From: Deinococcus fonticola | Lineage (GTDB): Bacteria; Deinococcota; Deinococci; Deinococcales; Deinococcaceae | DNA: 54,182 nt | Assembly (NCBI RefSeq): GCF_004634215.1 | Contig: NZ_SMMH01000025.1 | Location: forward strand, 1-54,182 | Direction of reading: 5' to 3' | In this document: positions 25,011 to 37,632 of the stretch, piece by piece | Numbering within the stretch: the first letter of the stretch is position 1 | How the letters are laid out: each line of letters starts with the position of its first letter | Program-made: the position numbers and the translations under genes | Notes under the pieces: model-generated | The model's database searches: none | The model's input: the letters and a program-made list of their open reading frames with translations, nothing else | Told to the model about the DNA's origin: nothing

Positions 25011-26729
25011 GTGACTGCACCACTCAAATCGTCCGAAGCTGTCGAGAATCAATTACACGTTCCTGCCGCTGCGTCGGACTGGGAAACCTACGCGCCCCGT
25101 TACCAGGCGCTGCTGGACGAGGAACTGAACGCCGCAGGGGTTCCGACGTGGCTGGGCCGCTAGAGTGCGCTGGACGCCGAACTCGGCGAGGCGGCCTCCA
25201 AGCTCTCCACGCACGCCGACCTGCACACCGATGATGAGGCCATCCAGTCGCGCTTTCAGACGTTCGTGGCGGAAGTGATGCCGCCCTCGGCCCGCATGGG
25301 TCAGGCCCTCACGGAAAAACTCCTGGCGGTGCCGGGGTATACGCCCGCGCCTGATTTTGCGCTGGGTTACCGCCGCTTCAGGGAGGCCGCCGCCCTGTTC
25401 CGCGAGGCGAACGTGGCCCTGGGCGTCACGCACGAGCAGCAGAAGAACCGCCACAGCGTCATTACCGGGAACCAGAAAGTCAGTCTGGACGGCGAGGAAC
25501 TGACCATCCCGCAGGCCAAACAGCGCCTGGACAGCCCGAACCGTGCCGTGCGGGAAGTGGCGTGGCGGGCACTGGCCGAAAGCAACCGGGCGGTGGCCCC
25601 CGAGCTGGACGCGGTGATGCTCGACCTGATCCAGACGCGCCGCCAGCTGGCCCGCAACGCCGATGAACCGGATTACCGCGCTTACCGCTGGAAGGAACTG
25701 CACCGCGTGGATTACACGCCCGCCGACTGCGTGGCCTTTCATGAAGCGGTGCGGGACGAGGTGGTTCCCCTCGCCAGCCGGATCGTGAAGGACATCGCCG
25801 GTCAACTTGGTCTGGACAGCGTGCGCCCCTGGGATTACAACCGCAACAACCTCCTGGATCCGCAGGGGCGCGAGAGCCTGAAGCCCTTCACGACCGGACA
25901 TGAACTGGAGGAACTGGCGCTCAAGGCCTACCAGGGCCTGGACGCCGACCTGGCCGCCCGGTTTACCCACATGCGCGAAAATGGTCTGCTCGACCTGGAG
26001 TCCCGCCCTGGCAAGATGACCCACGCTTACTGTCAGTACTTCCCGGTCAAGAACGAACCCTTCGTGTTGATGAACGTGGTCGGCACCGCCGAGGATGTTC
26101 GCGTGCTGTTCCACGAAGTTGGGCACGCCTTCCACGGGTTTTACAGCGGCGACCACCAGCCGCTGGTGTGGAACCGCTGGAGTCCCATCGAGTTCGTGGA
26201 AATTCCTAGCATGGCCATGGAATTCCTGACCCTCGATCACCTGGGACACGTGTTCAACGAGAGCGAGCTGGCCCGTTACCGCCAGAAGCAACTGGAGGGT
26301 GTCGTGGTATTCCTGCCCTGGGCGGCGCAGATGGACGCTTTTCAGCACTGGCTGTACGCCTCCGCGCCCGAACACCTGACCATTGCCGATCTGGACGCGA
26401 AATGGCTGGAGCTGGACCAGACCTTCCACCCCTTCTTGAACTGGGATGGGCTGGACGAAAGCATCCGCGCCAAAGGCTGGCAGTACTATCACATTTTCCA
26501 GGCGCCTTACTACTACATCGAGTACGCCATGTGTTACCTGGCCGCCGTGGGCATCTGGCGCAACTCGCGCGAGAATCCCGCCCAGGCCCTGACCTGCTAC
26601 AAGGAGGCCATGCGCCTCGGAAACGCCTCGCCCGTGCCCGATCTATACCGCGCGGCCGGGGTGGACTTCCGTTTCGACCGCGAGCATATCCGGGGCCTCA
26701 TGACGTTCCTGCAAGGTGAACTGAAGTAA
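25011..26729 (+). CDS. M3 family oligoendopeptidase, interrupted by an in-frame amber codon
   Basis: The GTG at 25011, six bases after a TAAACT -10 box (24999-25004), starts a frame of 573 codons. Codon 51 (25161-25163) is TAG in the context [22 protein letters not shown] would give Trp, and the frame stays protein-like on both sides. The downstream open part (from GTG 25266) holds the catalytic HEVGH motif (H368, E369, H372 counted from 25011) and the long helical body of an M3 zinc oligopeptidase, cytosolic peptide degradation. Either a real nonsense mutation, a sequencing error, or readthrough. If the amber is real only a truncated enzyme could be made. Confidence 0.75.
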
Positions 26730-26749
26730 AAGCAGCCTGAGACGACTTT

Positions 26750-26783
26750 GAAAGAGAGCAGATGATTCATCCTCTCTTTTTTC
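26750..26783 (+). terminator. intrinsic terminator after the M3 peptidase
   Basis: AAAGAGAG (26751-26758) pairs with CTCTCTTT (26772-26779), with an inner GATG/CATC helix, followed by a run of T. Confidence 0.8.
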
Positions 26784-26832
26784 GATCTGTCTGAACCGTC
26801 CGCTTTCCGGCACGTGGCAAAATGAACCGCAT

Positions 26833-27726
26833 ATGCAGCAGCGGGACTTCGGCAACACGGGCTTGAAAGTCAGCGTCCTGGGGTTCGGGGCGGGGCAGGT
26901 GGGCGCGCAGCACCTGTCGGAAGACCAGGCGGGCACGCTGCTGAACCGCGCCATTGACCGGGGCATCACCCTGGTGGACACGGCGCGCGGGTACGGCCTC
27001 AGTGAGGAACGCATCGGGCGGCACCTGTCGTACCGCCGCCACGACTTCATCCTGAGCAGCAAGGGCGGGTACGGCGCACAGGGGGCCGAGGACTGGACGC
27101 CGCCGGCCATCCGGCGCGGCATCGAGCAGGCACTCACCCGGATGCGGGTGGACTGGATCGACGTTTTTCACCTGCACTCCTGCCCGCTGGAGGTGCTGCG
27201 CCGTGACGACCTGCTGGCGGCCCTGGACGATGCCCGCCAGGCCGGCCTGATTCGCGTGGCCGCATACAGCGGTGAGAACGAGGCGCTGGCCTGGGCGGTG
27301 GACTCCGGGCGTTTCGGGAGCATCGAGACCAGCGTCAACCTGGCGGATCAGTGGAGCGCCCACAGGGTGCTGCCGGACGCCCGCGAACGCGGCCTGGGCG
27401 TCATCGCCAAGCGGCCCATCCTGAACGCGGCCTGGCAATTCAGGGAACGTCCGGCCGGGCAGTACGCCGAAACGTACTGGGAACGCCTGCAACACCTCGA
27501 ACTGAACGGGATTCGGGAACAGGCCGGCCTGGACTGGACTTCGCTGGCCCTGCGCTTCACGGCCTTTCACCCGAACGTTCACAGCGCCATCGTGGGGACG
27601 GCCAGCATCGACAATCTGGAGAGCAACGTCCGCGTCGTGGAGGAAGGCCCGCTGCCCCTCGATGTCCTGACCCAGATTGAGGCCGCCTGGGAGCGCGAGG
27701 GGTCGCGCTGGCCCGGCGAGGTCTGA
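26833..27726 (+). CDS. aldo/keto reductase
   Basis: 297 residues, NAD(P)H-dependent carbonyl reductase family, TIM barrel. MQQRDFGNTGLKVSVLGFGA at the start, the catalytic Asp-Tyr stretch TLVDTARGYG, a Lys in FILSSKGGYG and a His-containing strand IDVFHLHSC; the C-terminal NVHSAIVGTASIDNLESNV ends the cofactor site. It resembles the L-galactose dehydrogenase/AKR12-like class. Substrate unknown. Confidence 0.9.
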   Translation: MQQRDFGNTGLKVSVLGFGAGQVGAQHLSEDQAGTLLNRAIDRGITLVDTARGYGLSEERIGRHLSYRRHDFILSSKGGYGAQGAEDWTPPAIRRGIEQALTRMRVDWIDVFHLHSCPLEVLRRDDLLAALDDARQAGLIRVAAYSGENEALAWAVDSGRFGSIETSVNLADQWSAHRVLPDARERGLGVIAKRPILNAAWQFRERPAGQYAETYWERLQHLELNGIREQAGLDWTSLALRFTAFHPNVHSAIVGTASIDNLESNVRVVEEGPLPLDVLTQIEAAWEREGSRWPGEV

Positions 27727-28108
27727 GCAGGAGTGCGGCCCTGCGCTGAGATCATCACCGGGAACGCCGAGCAAGCGTCTCAGGAGTCTGAAAACGCTGT
27801 GTTAAGCGGCAAGAATAAGCAGCCGGGATTGTTTCAGTTTCGTCTTAGAGCGCTGAAGACATTCTCTGACTGCGAGCCTTGGGAAGGATATTTGCCTACT
27901 TTCCTATGGTCTTCTAGGCTCTATGCCGTCGGTCAAGATCGGCCTATTCATCCAAGGCAGTCGCGCTGAAGCCCCGGCCTGATAAGCAACCCAATTTGAT
28001 AGGTAATTTCCCCGGAAGATCATAGGAGGCTTACCCCATGATTGGGACGGTTTTTCCTCCACTGGTTCTCCCTTTACGCTGCTCATCCACTGAGGTGCGG
28101 ACTCTTGC
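27727..28108. other. AT-richer intergenic region without a clear gene
   Basis: 382 bases, visibly lower in GC than both flanks. An ATG at 28038 has a good AGGAGG site eight bases upstream, but its frame runs antisense into the small gene at 28109 and looks non-coding. No inverted repeat typical of an insertion element was seen. It may be the remnant of a lost gene. Confidence 0.5.
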
Positions 28109-28309
28109 TCAGGCCACGGCCAGCAAATGGCCCTCACGGGAACGCAGTTCAAAGCCGGTTGCGGGCCTTTTCCCCATCCAGCTGAGGGCGTCCAGCAGGT
28201 CGTCGGTTTCGCGCACGACCTCACCATCGATCACGATGCGGTACTCGCGCGCCTGGGCTGGGGGCGTCCAGCGTTCGCCGGCCTCTTCCTTGACGAAAGC
28301 TCTTGACAT
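28109..28309 (-). CDS. small conserved protein, function unknown
   Basis: 66 residues, MSRAFVKEEAGERWTPPAQA at the start, then YRIVIDGEVVRETDDLLDAL and SWMGKRPATGFELRSREGHL. It looks like one compact alpha/beta domain. It starts 28 bases after the stop of the upstream HtrA-like gene on the same strand and may be cotranscribed. The ATG at 28309 is preceded by a run of G that could serve as ribosome-binding site; an upstream in-frame ATG at 28372 lies inside the protease gene. Confidence 0.65.
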   Translation of the reverse strand: MSRAFVKEEAGERWTPPAQAREYRIVIDGEVVRETDDLLDALSWMGKRPATGFELRSREGHLLAVA

Positions 28310-28337
28310 CCCCCCATTCTGCGCCGCAGCCCTTTGT

Positions 28338-29519
28338 TCAGCGTGAGTCGCACGGACTCTGTATTGAGTCATTGTTCAGGTCGGTCACCTGGCGTTTGGC
28401 GGCCAGGGTCAGGGTCGTCTCGCGCTGTTGCCCGCCCCGCAGGTATTTCAGAGAGATGGTCTGCCCGATCCTGTAACGCTGCACCTGCTGAATGAAAGCG
28501 TTGGCGTCGGGGGTGCTGACGCCCTGTACGCTGATCACCACGTCGCCCAACCGGGTGAGCTCGCCGCTCTCATCGGCCAGGCAGCCGCGCAGCCCGGCGC
28601 GTTCGCCAGGGCTGTTGCGGGCGACGCGCAGTACCACCGCGCCGGGCGGCTCGGTCTGACCGCTGTGCGTCGGGTCGAGCACCAGGCCCACCACCGGCGT
28701 ATCACGCTTCTCGCCCGCCCGCAGGGCCTGGATCAGGTCATTGCCTTCCACCACGGGCACGGCGTAACTGCTGCGGGTGGTGCCGTTCAGGTTCTGGCGG
28801 ATGTAACTCACCACGCCGATTGCCTGACCGTTGCCGTCGATGATGGGGCCGCCACTGTCACCTGGTTCCAGCGGCGCCGTCATTTCCAGCGTTCCCTGCG
28901 GAAAGTCGGCCCGGCCGGCCGCGACCCCCAGGGCCAGCAGTTGCCCCCGGCGCGGTTGCAGGTAATCGCCGTTGCTGTTGCCGATGGCCAGCACCGTCTC
29001 GCCCACGCGCGGCGCGCGGGTGGTCAGCTTCAGAAAGGGAAAAGGCCCTTTGCCGCGCACTTCCAGCAGGGCTACGTCGCGCGCGGCATCGAACGCCTTG
29101 ACGCGGGCCTGCAAGGAACGGCCCTCCAGCGTGGAGACCTCAAAGAGCTGCCCGTCACTGACCACGTGGTACGCCGTCAGGACATCCCCCGCGTCATTGA
29201 TGAAAAAGCCGGTGCCGAGGCCTCCTGTGTTGCTGGCCGGGTTCAGCGATTTCACCTGCACGGTGGCCGGGCGCGACTGCTTGAACAGCGCCAGTGTTTC
29301 GGGCGGCAGTTCGTTGGGCAGCGCTGGTTTATTAGACTGCGCCGCTGCGGGCGGAGACCCTCCCGGCTGTGCCGTGCTGGGAGGTGAAGCGGGCGCGGTC
29401 AAATCAGGCGCAGTCGCTGTGTCGGGCACAGTTACCGTGCTCCCCCGCCAGTCGGGCAGCAGGTAAGCTGCCAGGGCCAGAGTCAACAGCACAGGTAACC
29501 ACGGAGAAGTCCGACGCAC
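28338..29519 (-). CDS. trypsin-like serine protease with PDZ domain (HtrA/DegP-like)
   Basis: 393 residues. One N-terminal hydrophobic segment (LPVLLTLALAAYLLPDW) as membrane anchor, a Pro/Ala/Thr-rich linker (residues 30-65), then a protease domain with the triad His118 (TAYHVVSDG), Asp148 (DAARDVALLEV) and Ser222 (EPGDSGGPI), followed by one PDZ domain (residues about 280-375). This is the usual layout of HtrA proteases that handle misfolded exported proteins. GTG at 29519 has TAGACT (29526-29531) six bases upstream, so leaderless. The next gene downstream is the 66-residue unknown. Confidence 0.92.
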   Translation of the reverse strand: MRRTSPWLPVLLTLALAAYLLPDWRGSTVTVPDTATAPDLTAPASPPSTAQPGGSPPAAAQSNKPALPNELPPETLALFKQSRPATVQVKSLNPASNTGGLGTGFFINDAGDVLTAYHVVSDGQLFEVSTLEGRSLQARVKAFDAARDVALLEVRGKGPFPFLKLTTRAPRVGETVLAIGNSNGDYLQPRRGQLLALGVAAGRADFPQGTLEMTAPLEPGDSGGPIIDGNGQAIGVVSYIRQNLNGTTRSSYAVPVVEGNDLIQALRAGEKRDTPVVGLVLDPTHSGQTEPPGAVVLRVARNSPGERAGLRGCLADESGELTRLGDVVISVQGVSTPDANAFIQQVQRYRIGQTISLKYLRGGQQRETTLTLAAKRQVTDLNNDSIQSPCDSR

Positions 29520-29681
29520 AAATGAAGTCTAGACGCCCGAAGTTAAACGACGCCTGGAAGCCCATTACAGTTCAACGCAAGTCATCAGGACAGGTGAACG
29601 TCACAGGGTCAGGGGGAAGTGAGGACTGGGCAGTGGAAGAAGCCACTGCTGCCCGACTTTTTCGAGAACGTCAGAGGAAAT

Positions 29682-30134
29682 TTACTGAAATAAGGCCGCG
29701 TACTCGCCGTAGCCTTCGGCTTCCAGTTGATCTCTGGGAACAAAGCGCAACGACGCCGAGTTGATGCAGTAGCGCAGCCCGCCGTGCTCGCGCGGGCCGT
29801 CCGGGAACACGTGGCCCAGGTGCGAGTCGGCGCCGCCGGAACGGACTTCGGTGCGGGCATACCCGATCTTGTAATCGGTGTTCTCGGTGAGCTGCACGTC
29901 CTTCAGCGGGCGCGTGAAGCTGGGCCAGCCGCACCCGGCGTCGTACTTGTCACGGCTGGAGAACAGCGGTTCGCCGGACACGATGTCCACGTAAAGGCCG
30001 TCGTCGGTGGTGTCCCAGTACTCGCCGCTAAAGGCGCGCTCCGTGCCCTCGTGCTGCGTCACCTGGTACTGCATGGGCGTGAGTTTCTCGCGCAGCTCGG
30101 CGTCGCTGGGTTTGGCGTAGTCACGTTTCGTCAT
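29682..30134 (-). CDS. msrB: peptide-methionine (R)-S-oxide reductase
   Basis: Repairs oxidised methionine residues. 150 residues. Motifs [28 protein letters not shown] and the catalytic Cys in [10 protein letters not shown]. The two zinc-binding CxxC pairs of classical MsrB are replaced (VSGEP and RSGGADSH), so this is a zinc-free form. It overlaps the end of the upstream hydrolase gene by 14 bases and is probably cotranscribed with it. Confidence 0.96.
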   Translation of the reverse strand: MTKRDYAKPSDAELREKLTPMQYQVTQHEGTERAFSGEYWDTTDDGLYVDIVSGEPLFSSRDKYDAGCGWPSFTRPLKDVQLTENTDYKIGYARTEVRSGGADSHLGHVFPDGPREHGGLRYCINSASLRFVPRDQLEAEGYGEYAALFQ

Positions 30135-31299
30135 GCCGGAAGTCTAGGGATGGAGGCCGTGTGCTGCGTGAAGAAACTTCGGTGTGAATCTTGACCTTCG
30201 CCGCCAGTGCCCGGTAAAAATTTGCGTGCGTCAGGTAAGACAGGTGATCCGAACGCACGTTCCCCAGAAAAGGAAAGGCCGTATCGTGGGCGCCCTGAAT
30301 GATGCCCTCGGCCCGGAAACTCAGGAAATCGCTGAAGCTCCACACGTTCCAGAAGTACCCCAGGTGCGGGGAATTCAGCAGGGCCGGGGTGGGCAGCGGC
30401 CCGCGCTCCAGAAACTGCCCCAGCTCGCGGAAAAGGCCCACCTGCGACCCGCACGCGCACCAGAAATCCACCCTGACCCCCGGCGCGTCCGGATCGGCCG
30501 GCAGGAAACTGGTGAGGGCGTCGTACAGGAGTTGCCCGCCCATGCTGTGCGTCAACACCACCAGCGGTTCCGCCGGGTCACTGTCCAGCCGCGCCGCCTT
30601 CAACCCGCCCAGGACGCGGCGCATCACCACGCCCGGTTGTGCAGGCAGCCCGCGCCCGCCCAGGTAACTCAGCACGTCGCCCAGAAACAGCGGCACGAAA
30701 TCTTCGATGGGCCGCCGCACCGTGGAGAACGTCAGTTTCAGGTTCCTGCGGCGTTCCAGCACCAACCGGCGCGGCAGACGCGGGGCCTCCAGCATCTCCC
30801 GCAGGTCCTGACGCGGGAGATCCAGCCGGCTTTCCACCGCCGCCCGCAGAAATGCCAGTTGCCGCTCCGGCGCCAGGGAACGGGCGATGTCCAGCAGGTT
30901 GGTGTCCCGCGCCACGCTCCACGCCGCCGCCATCACCTCCGGCCACAGCGAAGTGGGGAAAGCCCGGCAGAAATCTTCCTCCAGCCGCTCCCCAAGCGCC
31001 TCCGGCGCCCAGTTCAGTTCGCTGTTGCTGTGGTCTGTACCCGCTGCCTGCCCAGCTGCCGCCTGGCCCGACGCCAGCGAGCGCCCGCCAAGCCCGTACG
31101 ACGCGCCCAGATCACCCCAGTAGAGTTCACTGATAGGCACGTCCCCGGGGTGTGCCGGGTTCAGAACAGGCGCGACGTGCTCGCGCAGGAACCCGTGAAT
31201 GTTCTGCCAGTCGACACCCCGCGTGGCGTGCGCCACCTGCTCCCAGCCGGGATCACCCTCGCGCCGCACCGCTACACCGTGAATGAAGACAATGGGCAT
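30121..31299 (-). CDS. putative alpha/beta-hydrolase (lipase-like)
   Basis: 392 residues. [20 protein letters not shown] starts like many alpha/beta hydrolases, with IHG as oxyanion strand. [16 protein letters not shown] is the nucleophile elbow (THSMGG). Long helical insertion in the middle. No signal peptide, so probably cytosolic. The ATG at 31299 lies six bases downstream of TACGCT (31306-31311), so leaderless; the longer frame to 31350 includes that promoter and is rejected. Its substrate is unknown. msrB follows with overlap. Confidence 0.8.
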   Translation of the reverse strand: MPIVFIHGVAVRREGDPGWEQVAHATRGVDWQNIHGFLREHVAPVLNPAHPGDVPISELYWGDLGASYGLGGRSLASGQAAAGQAAGTDHSNSELNWAPEALGERLEEDFCRAFPTSLWPEVMAAAWSVARDTNLLDIARSLAPERQLAFLRAAVESRLDLPRQDLREMLEAPRLPRRLVLERRRNLKLTFSTVRRPIEDFVPLFLGDVLSYLGGRGLPAQPGVVMRRVLGGLKAARLDSDPAEPLVVLTHSMGGQLLYDALTSFLPADPDAPGVRVDFWCACGSQVGLFRELGQFLERGPLPTPALLNSPHLGYFWNVWSFSDFLSFRAEGIIQGAHDTAFPFLGNVRSDHLSYLTHANFYRALAAKVKIHTEVSSRSTRPPSLDFRHDET

Positions 31300-31382
31300 G
31301 TCAGCAGCGTACCGTCTGGACGGCGCCTCTGGACGGTAAAGATGCTGCACCGGCGGTAAAGAAATGCTTTGTAAAAAGGCGG

Positions 31383-31447
31383 TGGACTTTACACCCCTGA
31401 TCCCTTAAACTTGAACCGAGTTCAATATTTTGCCCCACGACGTGGGG
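31383..31447 (+). promoter_or_regulatory. fadN promoter with FadR-like operator
   Basis: TGGACT (31383-31388), 17 bases, TAAACT (31406-31411), giving a long leader of about 170 bases. Overlapping the -10 box and the start point is a perfect palindrome TTGAACCGAGTTCAA (31411-31425). It fits exactly the consensus TTRNACYNRGTNYAA that I recall for the Thermus TetR-family FadR repressor. A second palindrome CCCCAC-GAC-GTGGGG follows (31433-31447). Confidence 0.65.
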
Positions 31448-31586
31448 GATCAACTTCCGCAGCACGCGCTCAGACCGCCTTTTCCCGGCTTTCCGACACG
31501 GGTTCGGAAGTTTTCCTTTCCCAAGCACCAGGCGAAAGACCATAATCAGTGGTGCCCAAGCCACCTGTAGGCCACAAGGAGGTCAC

Positions 31587-33959
<2,373 letters not shown>

Positions 33960-33993
33960 GCACAGGCGAAACAGTCGCCAGCTTCCTCACCGA

Positions 33994-34023
33994 CCTCAGC
34001 CAGAATTGCCTCAGCGAGAATTG
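33994..34023 (+). repeat. 15-bp tandem duplication before the 34029 gene
   Basis: CCTCAGCCAGAATTG (33994-34008) followed directly by CCTCAGCGAGAATTG (34009-34023), 14 of 15 identical, immediately before the ATG at 34029. Confidence 0.8.
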
Positions 34024-34028
34024 ACCCC

Positions 34029-35222
34029 ATGAAAGAACGTCCTTCCATTCTTGAGCGCCTCCATGCCTTGCCCAAGCGAAAAATCGCCAGGTGGGCCGCT
34101 GTGGGGTACGTGGCTGTCGTGATTGGGGGGGCGTTCCTGGGGGCGGAAATTGCCCTGCGTTCCAAGACGCGGTGGGTAAAGGGCACGTTCGTTCCGGTGG
34201 GGCGGCGGGGAAATTCGGTGTTCCTTCCTGCCTCGCCGGAGACCCTCAGCCGGGGTGTCATCGGGATGGTGCCTATCAGGCCGAACCGGGGCCACGCGCT
34301 GCTGGGCGAGGCGAAAGTGGTGGGAACACTGGTTCGGCGCGAGATTCTGCGCGAACGGGGCCGGATTCCGGACGGTTCCGTGGCGTGGGCCTCCACCTTC
34401 GTCTACAACGGCACGCCCTCCCAGCTGGGCGTGGAGTTCGAGAACACCAGTGTTCCCACCGACGTGGGGGACATGCCCGCGTGGTTCATTCCGCAGCTGC
34501 ACGGCGCTGCTGCCGCTGAAGGGAAAGACGCCATTGCCATCGTCATTCACGGTCACGGGGGGCAACGGGCGCAGGCCCTGCGGATGCTGCCGACCCTGAT
34601 GGAATCCGGCGTGGCCAGCCTGTTCGTGACCTTCCGCAACGCTTACGGCGCGCCGCGCATAGGCAAGGGCTACCTGACCCTGGGCGATCAGGAAGCGGAC
34701 GACGTGCTGCACGCGCTGGACTGGGCCAAGGAACGCGGGTTCAAGCGCGCTATTCTGTACGGCTTTTCCATGGGCGGCAACATTGCCCTGTGCGCCGCGC
34801 AGAGACAGGATCGCTGGCCCATTCCCGTTACAGGCGTCATTCTCGACTGCCCCGCACTGGAATGGCGGGACGTGATGTACAGCCAGGGCGAACGCTACGG
34901 CCTGCCCAGGTTCCTCGCCGGCCCCGTCGCCAGGCTGACCGAACTGATCGTGACCCGCCGCAGCGGCCAGAACTTCGACACCGTCGACCAGCTTGCCGCC
35001 GCCACCCGCTTTACCCTGCCCATGCTGCTGTTTCACGGCACGCGGGACAGAACCATTCCGATTCGTCAGAGCGACCAGCTGGCCCAGCTTCGCCCGGACC
35101 TCGTGGAGTACCACCGCGTGGAAGGAGCCAAGCACATCCGCTGCTGGAACATCAGCCCCAGGAAGTATGACGAAGCCGTCTTGAACTTCATCAGGAAGGT
35201 TTTGCCAGAGGTAGGGAAGTGA
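34029..35222 (+). CDS. membrane-anchored alpha/beta-hydrolase
   Basis: 397 residues. One transmembrane helix (AAVGYVAVVIGGAFLGAEIAL, residues ~23-43) and then a hydrolase domain with IVIHGHGGQRAQ as oxyanion region, GFSMGGNIALC as nucleophile elbow (GFSMGG) and an acid/His near LLFHGTRDRTIPI and EGAKHIRCWN. The fold is like acyl-CoA thioesterase or esterase families, but the substrate is unknown. It overlaps the next gene by four bases (GTGA). Position between fadN and fadA suggests a link to fatty-acid use. Confidence 0.83.
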   Translation: MKERPSILERLHALPKRKIARWAAVGYVAVVIGGAFLGAEIALRSKTRWVKGTFVPVGRRGNSVFLPASPETLSRGVIGMVPIRPNRGHALLGEAKVVGTLVRREILRERGRIPDGSVAWASTFVYNGTPSQLGVEFENTSVPTDVGDMPAWFIPQLHGAAAAEGKDAIAIVIHGHGGQRAQALRMLPTLMESGVASLFVTFRNAYGAPRIGKGYLTLGDQEADDVLHALDWAKERGFKRAILYGFSMGGNIALCAAQRQDRWPIPVTGVILDCPALEWRDVMYSQGERYGLPRFLAGPVARLTELIVTRRSGQNFDTVDQLAAATRFTLPMLLFHGTRDRTIPIRQSDQLAQLRPDLVEYHRVEGAKHIRCWNISPRKYDEAVLNFIRKVLPEVGK

Positions 35223-35761
35223 GCGAATTCATCGTCATTTTCCAGCGCCTTGCGGTCGAGTGGGGAAGGAAAGGTCAGTCTGCACTCTTGACGGCCCGGC
35301 GGCGGGAGTTGCCGAAAAGCTACCCGCTGCTGCTTTCGCTGGTGCCTGCGGGCGTGGTGACCGTGGCGCAGAACGTGACCTGGACGGACGAGGACGGCTT
35401 TCTACACGCCGCCGAAACCGTGCAGCCCTTCGAGACCTTCACGGGTTTCCAGCCGAGCGAAATGCAGGTGACGGCGGGCAACACGGTGGAAAGTGTGGAA
35501 CTCGTTCCCACGCCCCTCCTGGGTATTCCGAACGTCGCTCCACGCCTGCGCCTCGGTGTAGGCCAGGTGGCGCGGTTCGAGTGGAACGAGCACCTGGGCA
35601 CAGATGACACGGGAGAGAGGCGCGTGCGGCACACGATCATCAGTGTGGCCCTCAGCCCGCGCACGGTGAACCGCGACTTATTCGGCAAACTGCCCGACCT
35701 GTACTATTCCCACTGCATAGACCTGAATCAACGGCGATTGAAAGCGGGAGGAACGGGATGA
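35219..35761 (+). CDS. conserved protein of unknown function
   Basis: 180 residues. GTG start overlaps the stop of the hydrolase gene, so coupled. The start MSEFIVIFQRLAVEW, a hydrophobic SYPLLLSLVPAGVVTVAQ and a beta-rich rest (ETFTGFQPSEMQVTAGN, ETFTGFQ) suggest a small globular domain, no signal peptide. No family recognised. Followed by fadA after 108 bases. Confidence 0.6.
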   Translation: MSEFIVIFQRLAVEWGRKGQSALLTARRRELPKSYPLLLSLVPAGVVTVAQNVTWTDEDGFLHAAETVQPFETFTGFQPSEMQVTAGNTVESVELVPTPLLGIPNVAPRLRLGVGQVARFEWNEHLGTDDTGERRVRHTIISVALSPRTVNRDLFGKLPDLYYSHCIDLNQRRLKAGGTG

Positions 35762-35823
35762 AACAGGAAGCTCAAGCCTCAAGAGGGGTGACCCCTCAGC
35801 TGTACTGGATTTTAAACCTCTCG

Positions 35824-35847
35824 CGTTTAGACGTTTTGACGTTTAGA
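35824..35847 (+). repeat. three tandem 8-bp repeats before fadA
   Basis: CGTTTAGA, CGTTTTGA, CGTTTAGA in direct succession, 22 bases before the fadA ATG. Could be a slippage-prone element or a binding site array in the leader. Confidence 0.75.
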
Positions 35848-35869
35848 CCTTTCTCAAGGAGTAACCAAA

Positions 35870-37060
<1,191 letters not shown>

Positions 37061-37077
37061 ACACTGAAGCAAATAAG

Positions 37078-37101
37078 GCGGCCTGACGGGGCCGCTTTTT
37101 T
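37078..37101 (+). terminator. intrinsic terminator of fadA
   Basis: GCGGCC (37078-37083) pairs with GGCCGC (37090-37095) followed by six T; on the minus strand the same stem may end the ICMT transcript. Confidence 0.75.
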
Positions 37102-37113
37102 CATGGGCAATTT

Positions 37114-37632
37114 TTAAGCCTGCTGGTCGTAGTTTCTCAGCGCCTTTTCCTCGGCCGGAATACGAATGAAGTGGAGCAGCAGCAGGTTCAGGGTGCCGCC
37201 GATCAGTGAGGTCTTGTGCGCCTGCACGATCTGCGGCACCACATACAGTTCAGCCATGACCACCCAGTAGTTCGGGTGTCTGATGAACTTGTACGTGCCC
37301 TTCTCGACCCGCTTCGCGCCGGGCCAGATCAGGATGCGGGTGTTCCAGTACACGCCCAGGTCATTCATGACCTTGTAGCGCAAAACCTGAAGGGCCAGCG
37401 CGGTGGCCAGCGCGGGTTTGTTGATGGGCTGGCTGGACTGCCGGCCTTCCAGCAGCAGCCCGGCCAGCCAGGCCGCGTGCAGCAGCACGATGGCGGGGTA
37501 ATGGCCCCGGCCGTGTTCGGTGGCTCCTGCCTGCCGGGCCAGCCGCTCGTTTTGCCGGGCGTGCCGCAGTTCCAGCAGGCGCTGCGTGACCAGGGCGCCT
37601 ACCAGCAGCGGCGTGAAAGCGCGGGCCTTCAC
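37114..37632 (-). CDS. isoprenylcysteine carboxyl methyltransferase (ICMT) family protein, BpsB-like
   Basis: 172 residues, membrane methyltransferase fold with about four hydrophobic segments. GTYKFIRHPNYWVVMAELYV holds the conserved RHPNY SAM-binding motif. In Bacillus the ICMT-like BpsB methylates alkylpyrones made by the type III polyketide synthase BpsA; the same gene pair is seen here. GTG start overlaps the PKS stop (GTGA), so coupled translation. Without chemistry the exact substrate stays inferred. Confidence 0.82.
   Translation of the reverse strand: MKARAFTPLLVGALVTQRLLELRHARQNERLARQAGATEHGRGHYPAIVLLHAAWLAGLLLEGRQSSQPINKPALATALALQVLRYKVMNDLGVYWNTRILIWPGAKRVEKGTYKFIRHPNYWVVMAELYVVPQIVQAHKTSLIGGTLNLLLLHFIRIPAEEKALRNYDQQA

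Noticed and set aside
28038..28346. Plus-strand frame with AGGAGG before ATG 28038
   Set aside because: Runs antisense through a more convincing small gene; Ser/Arg/Pro-rich composition.
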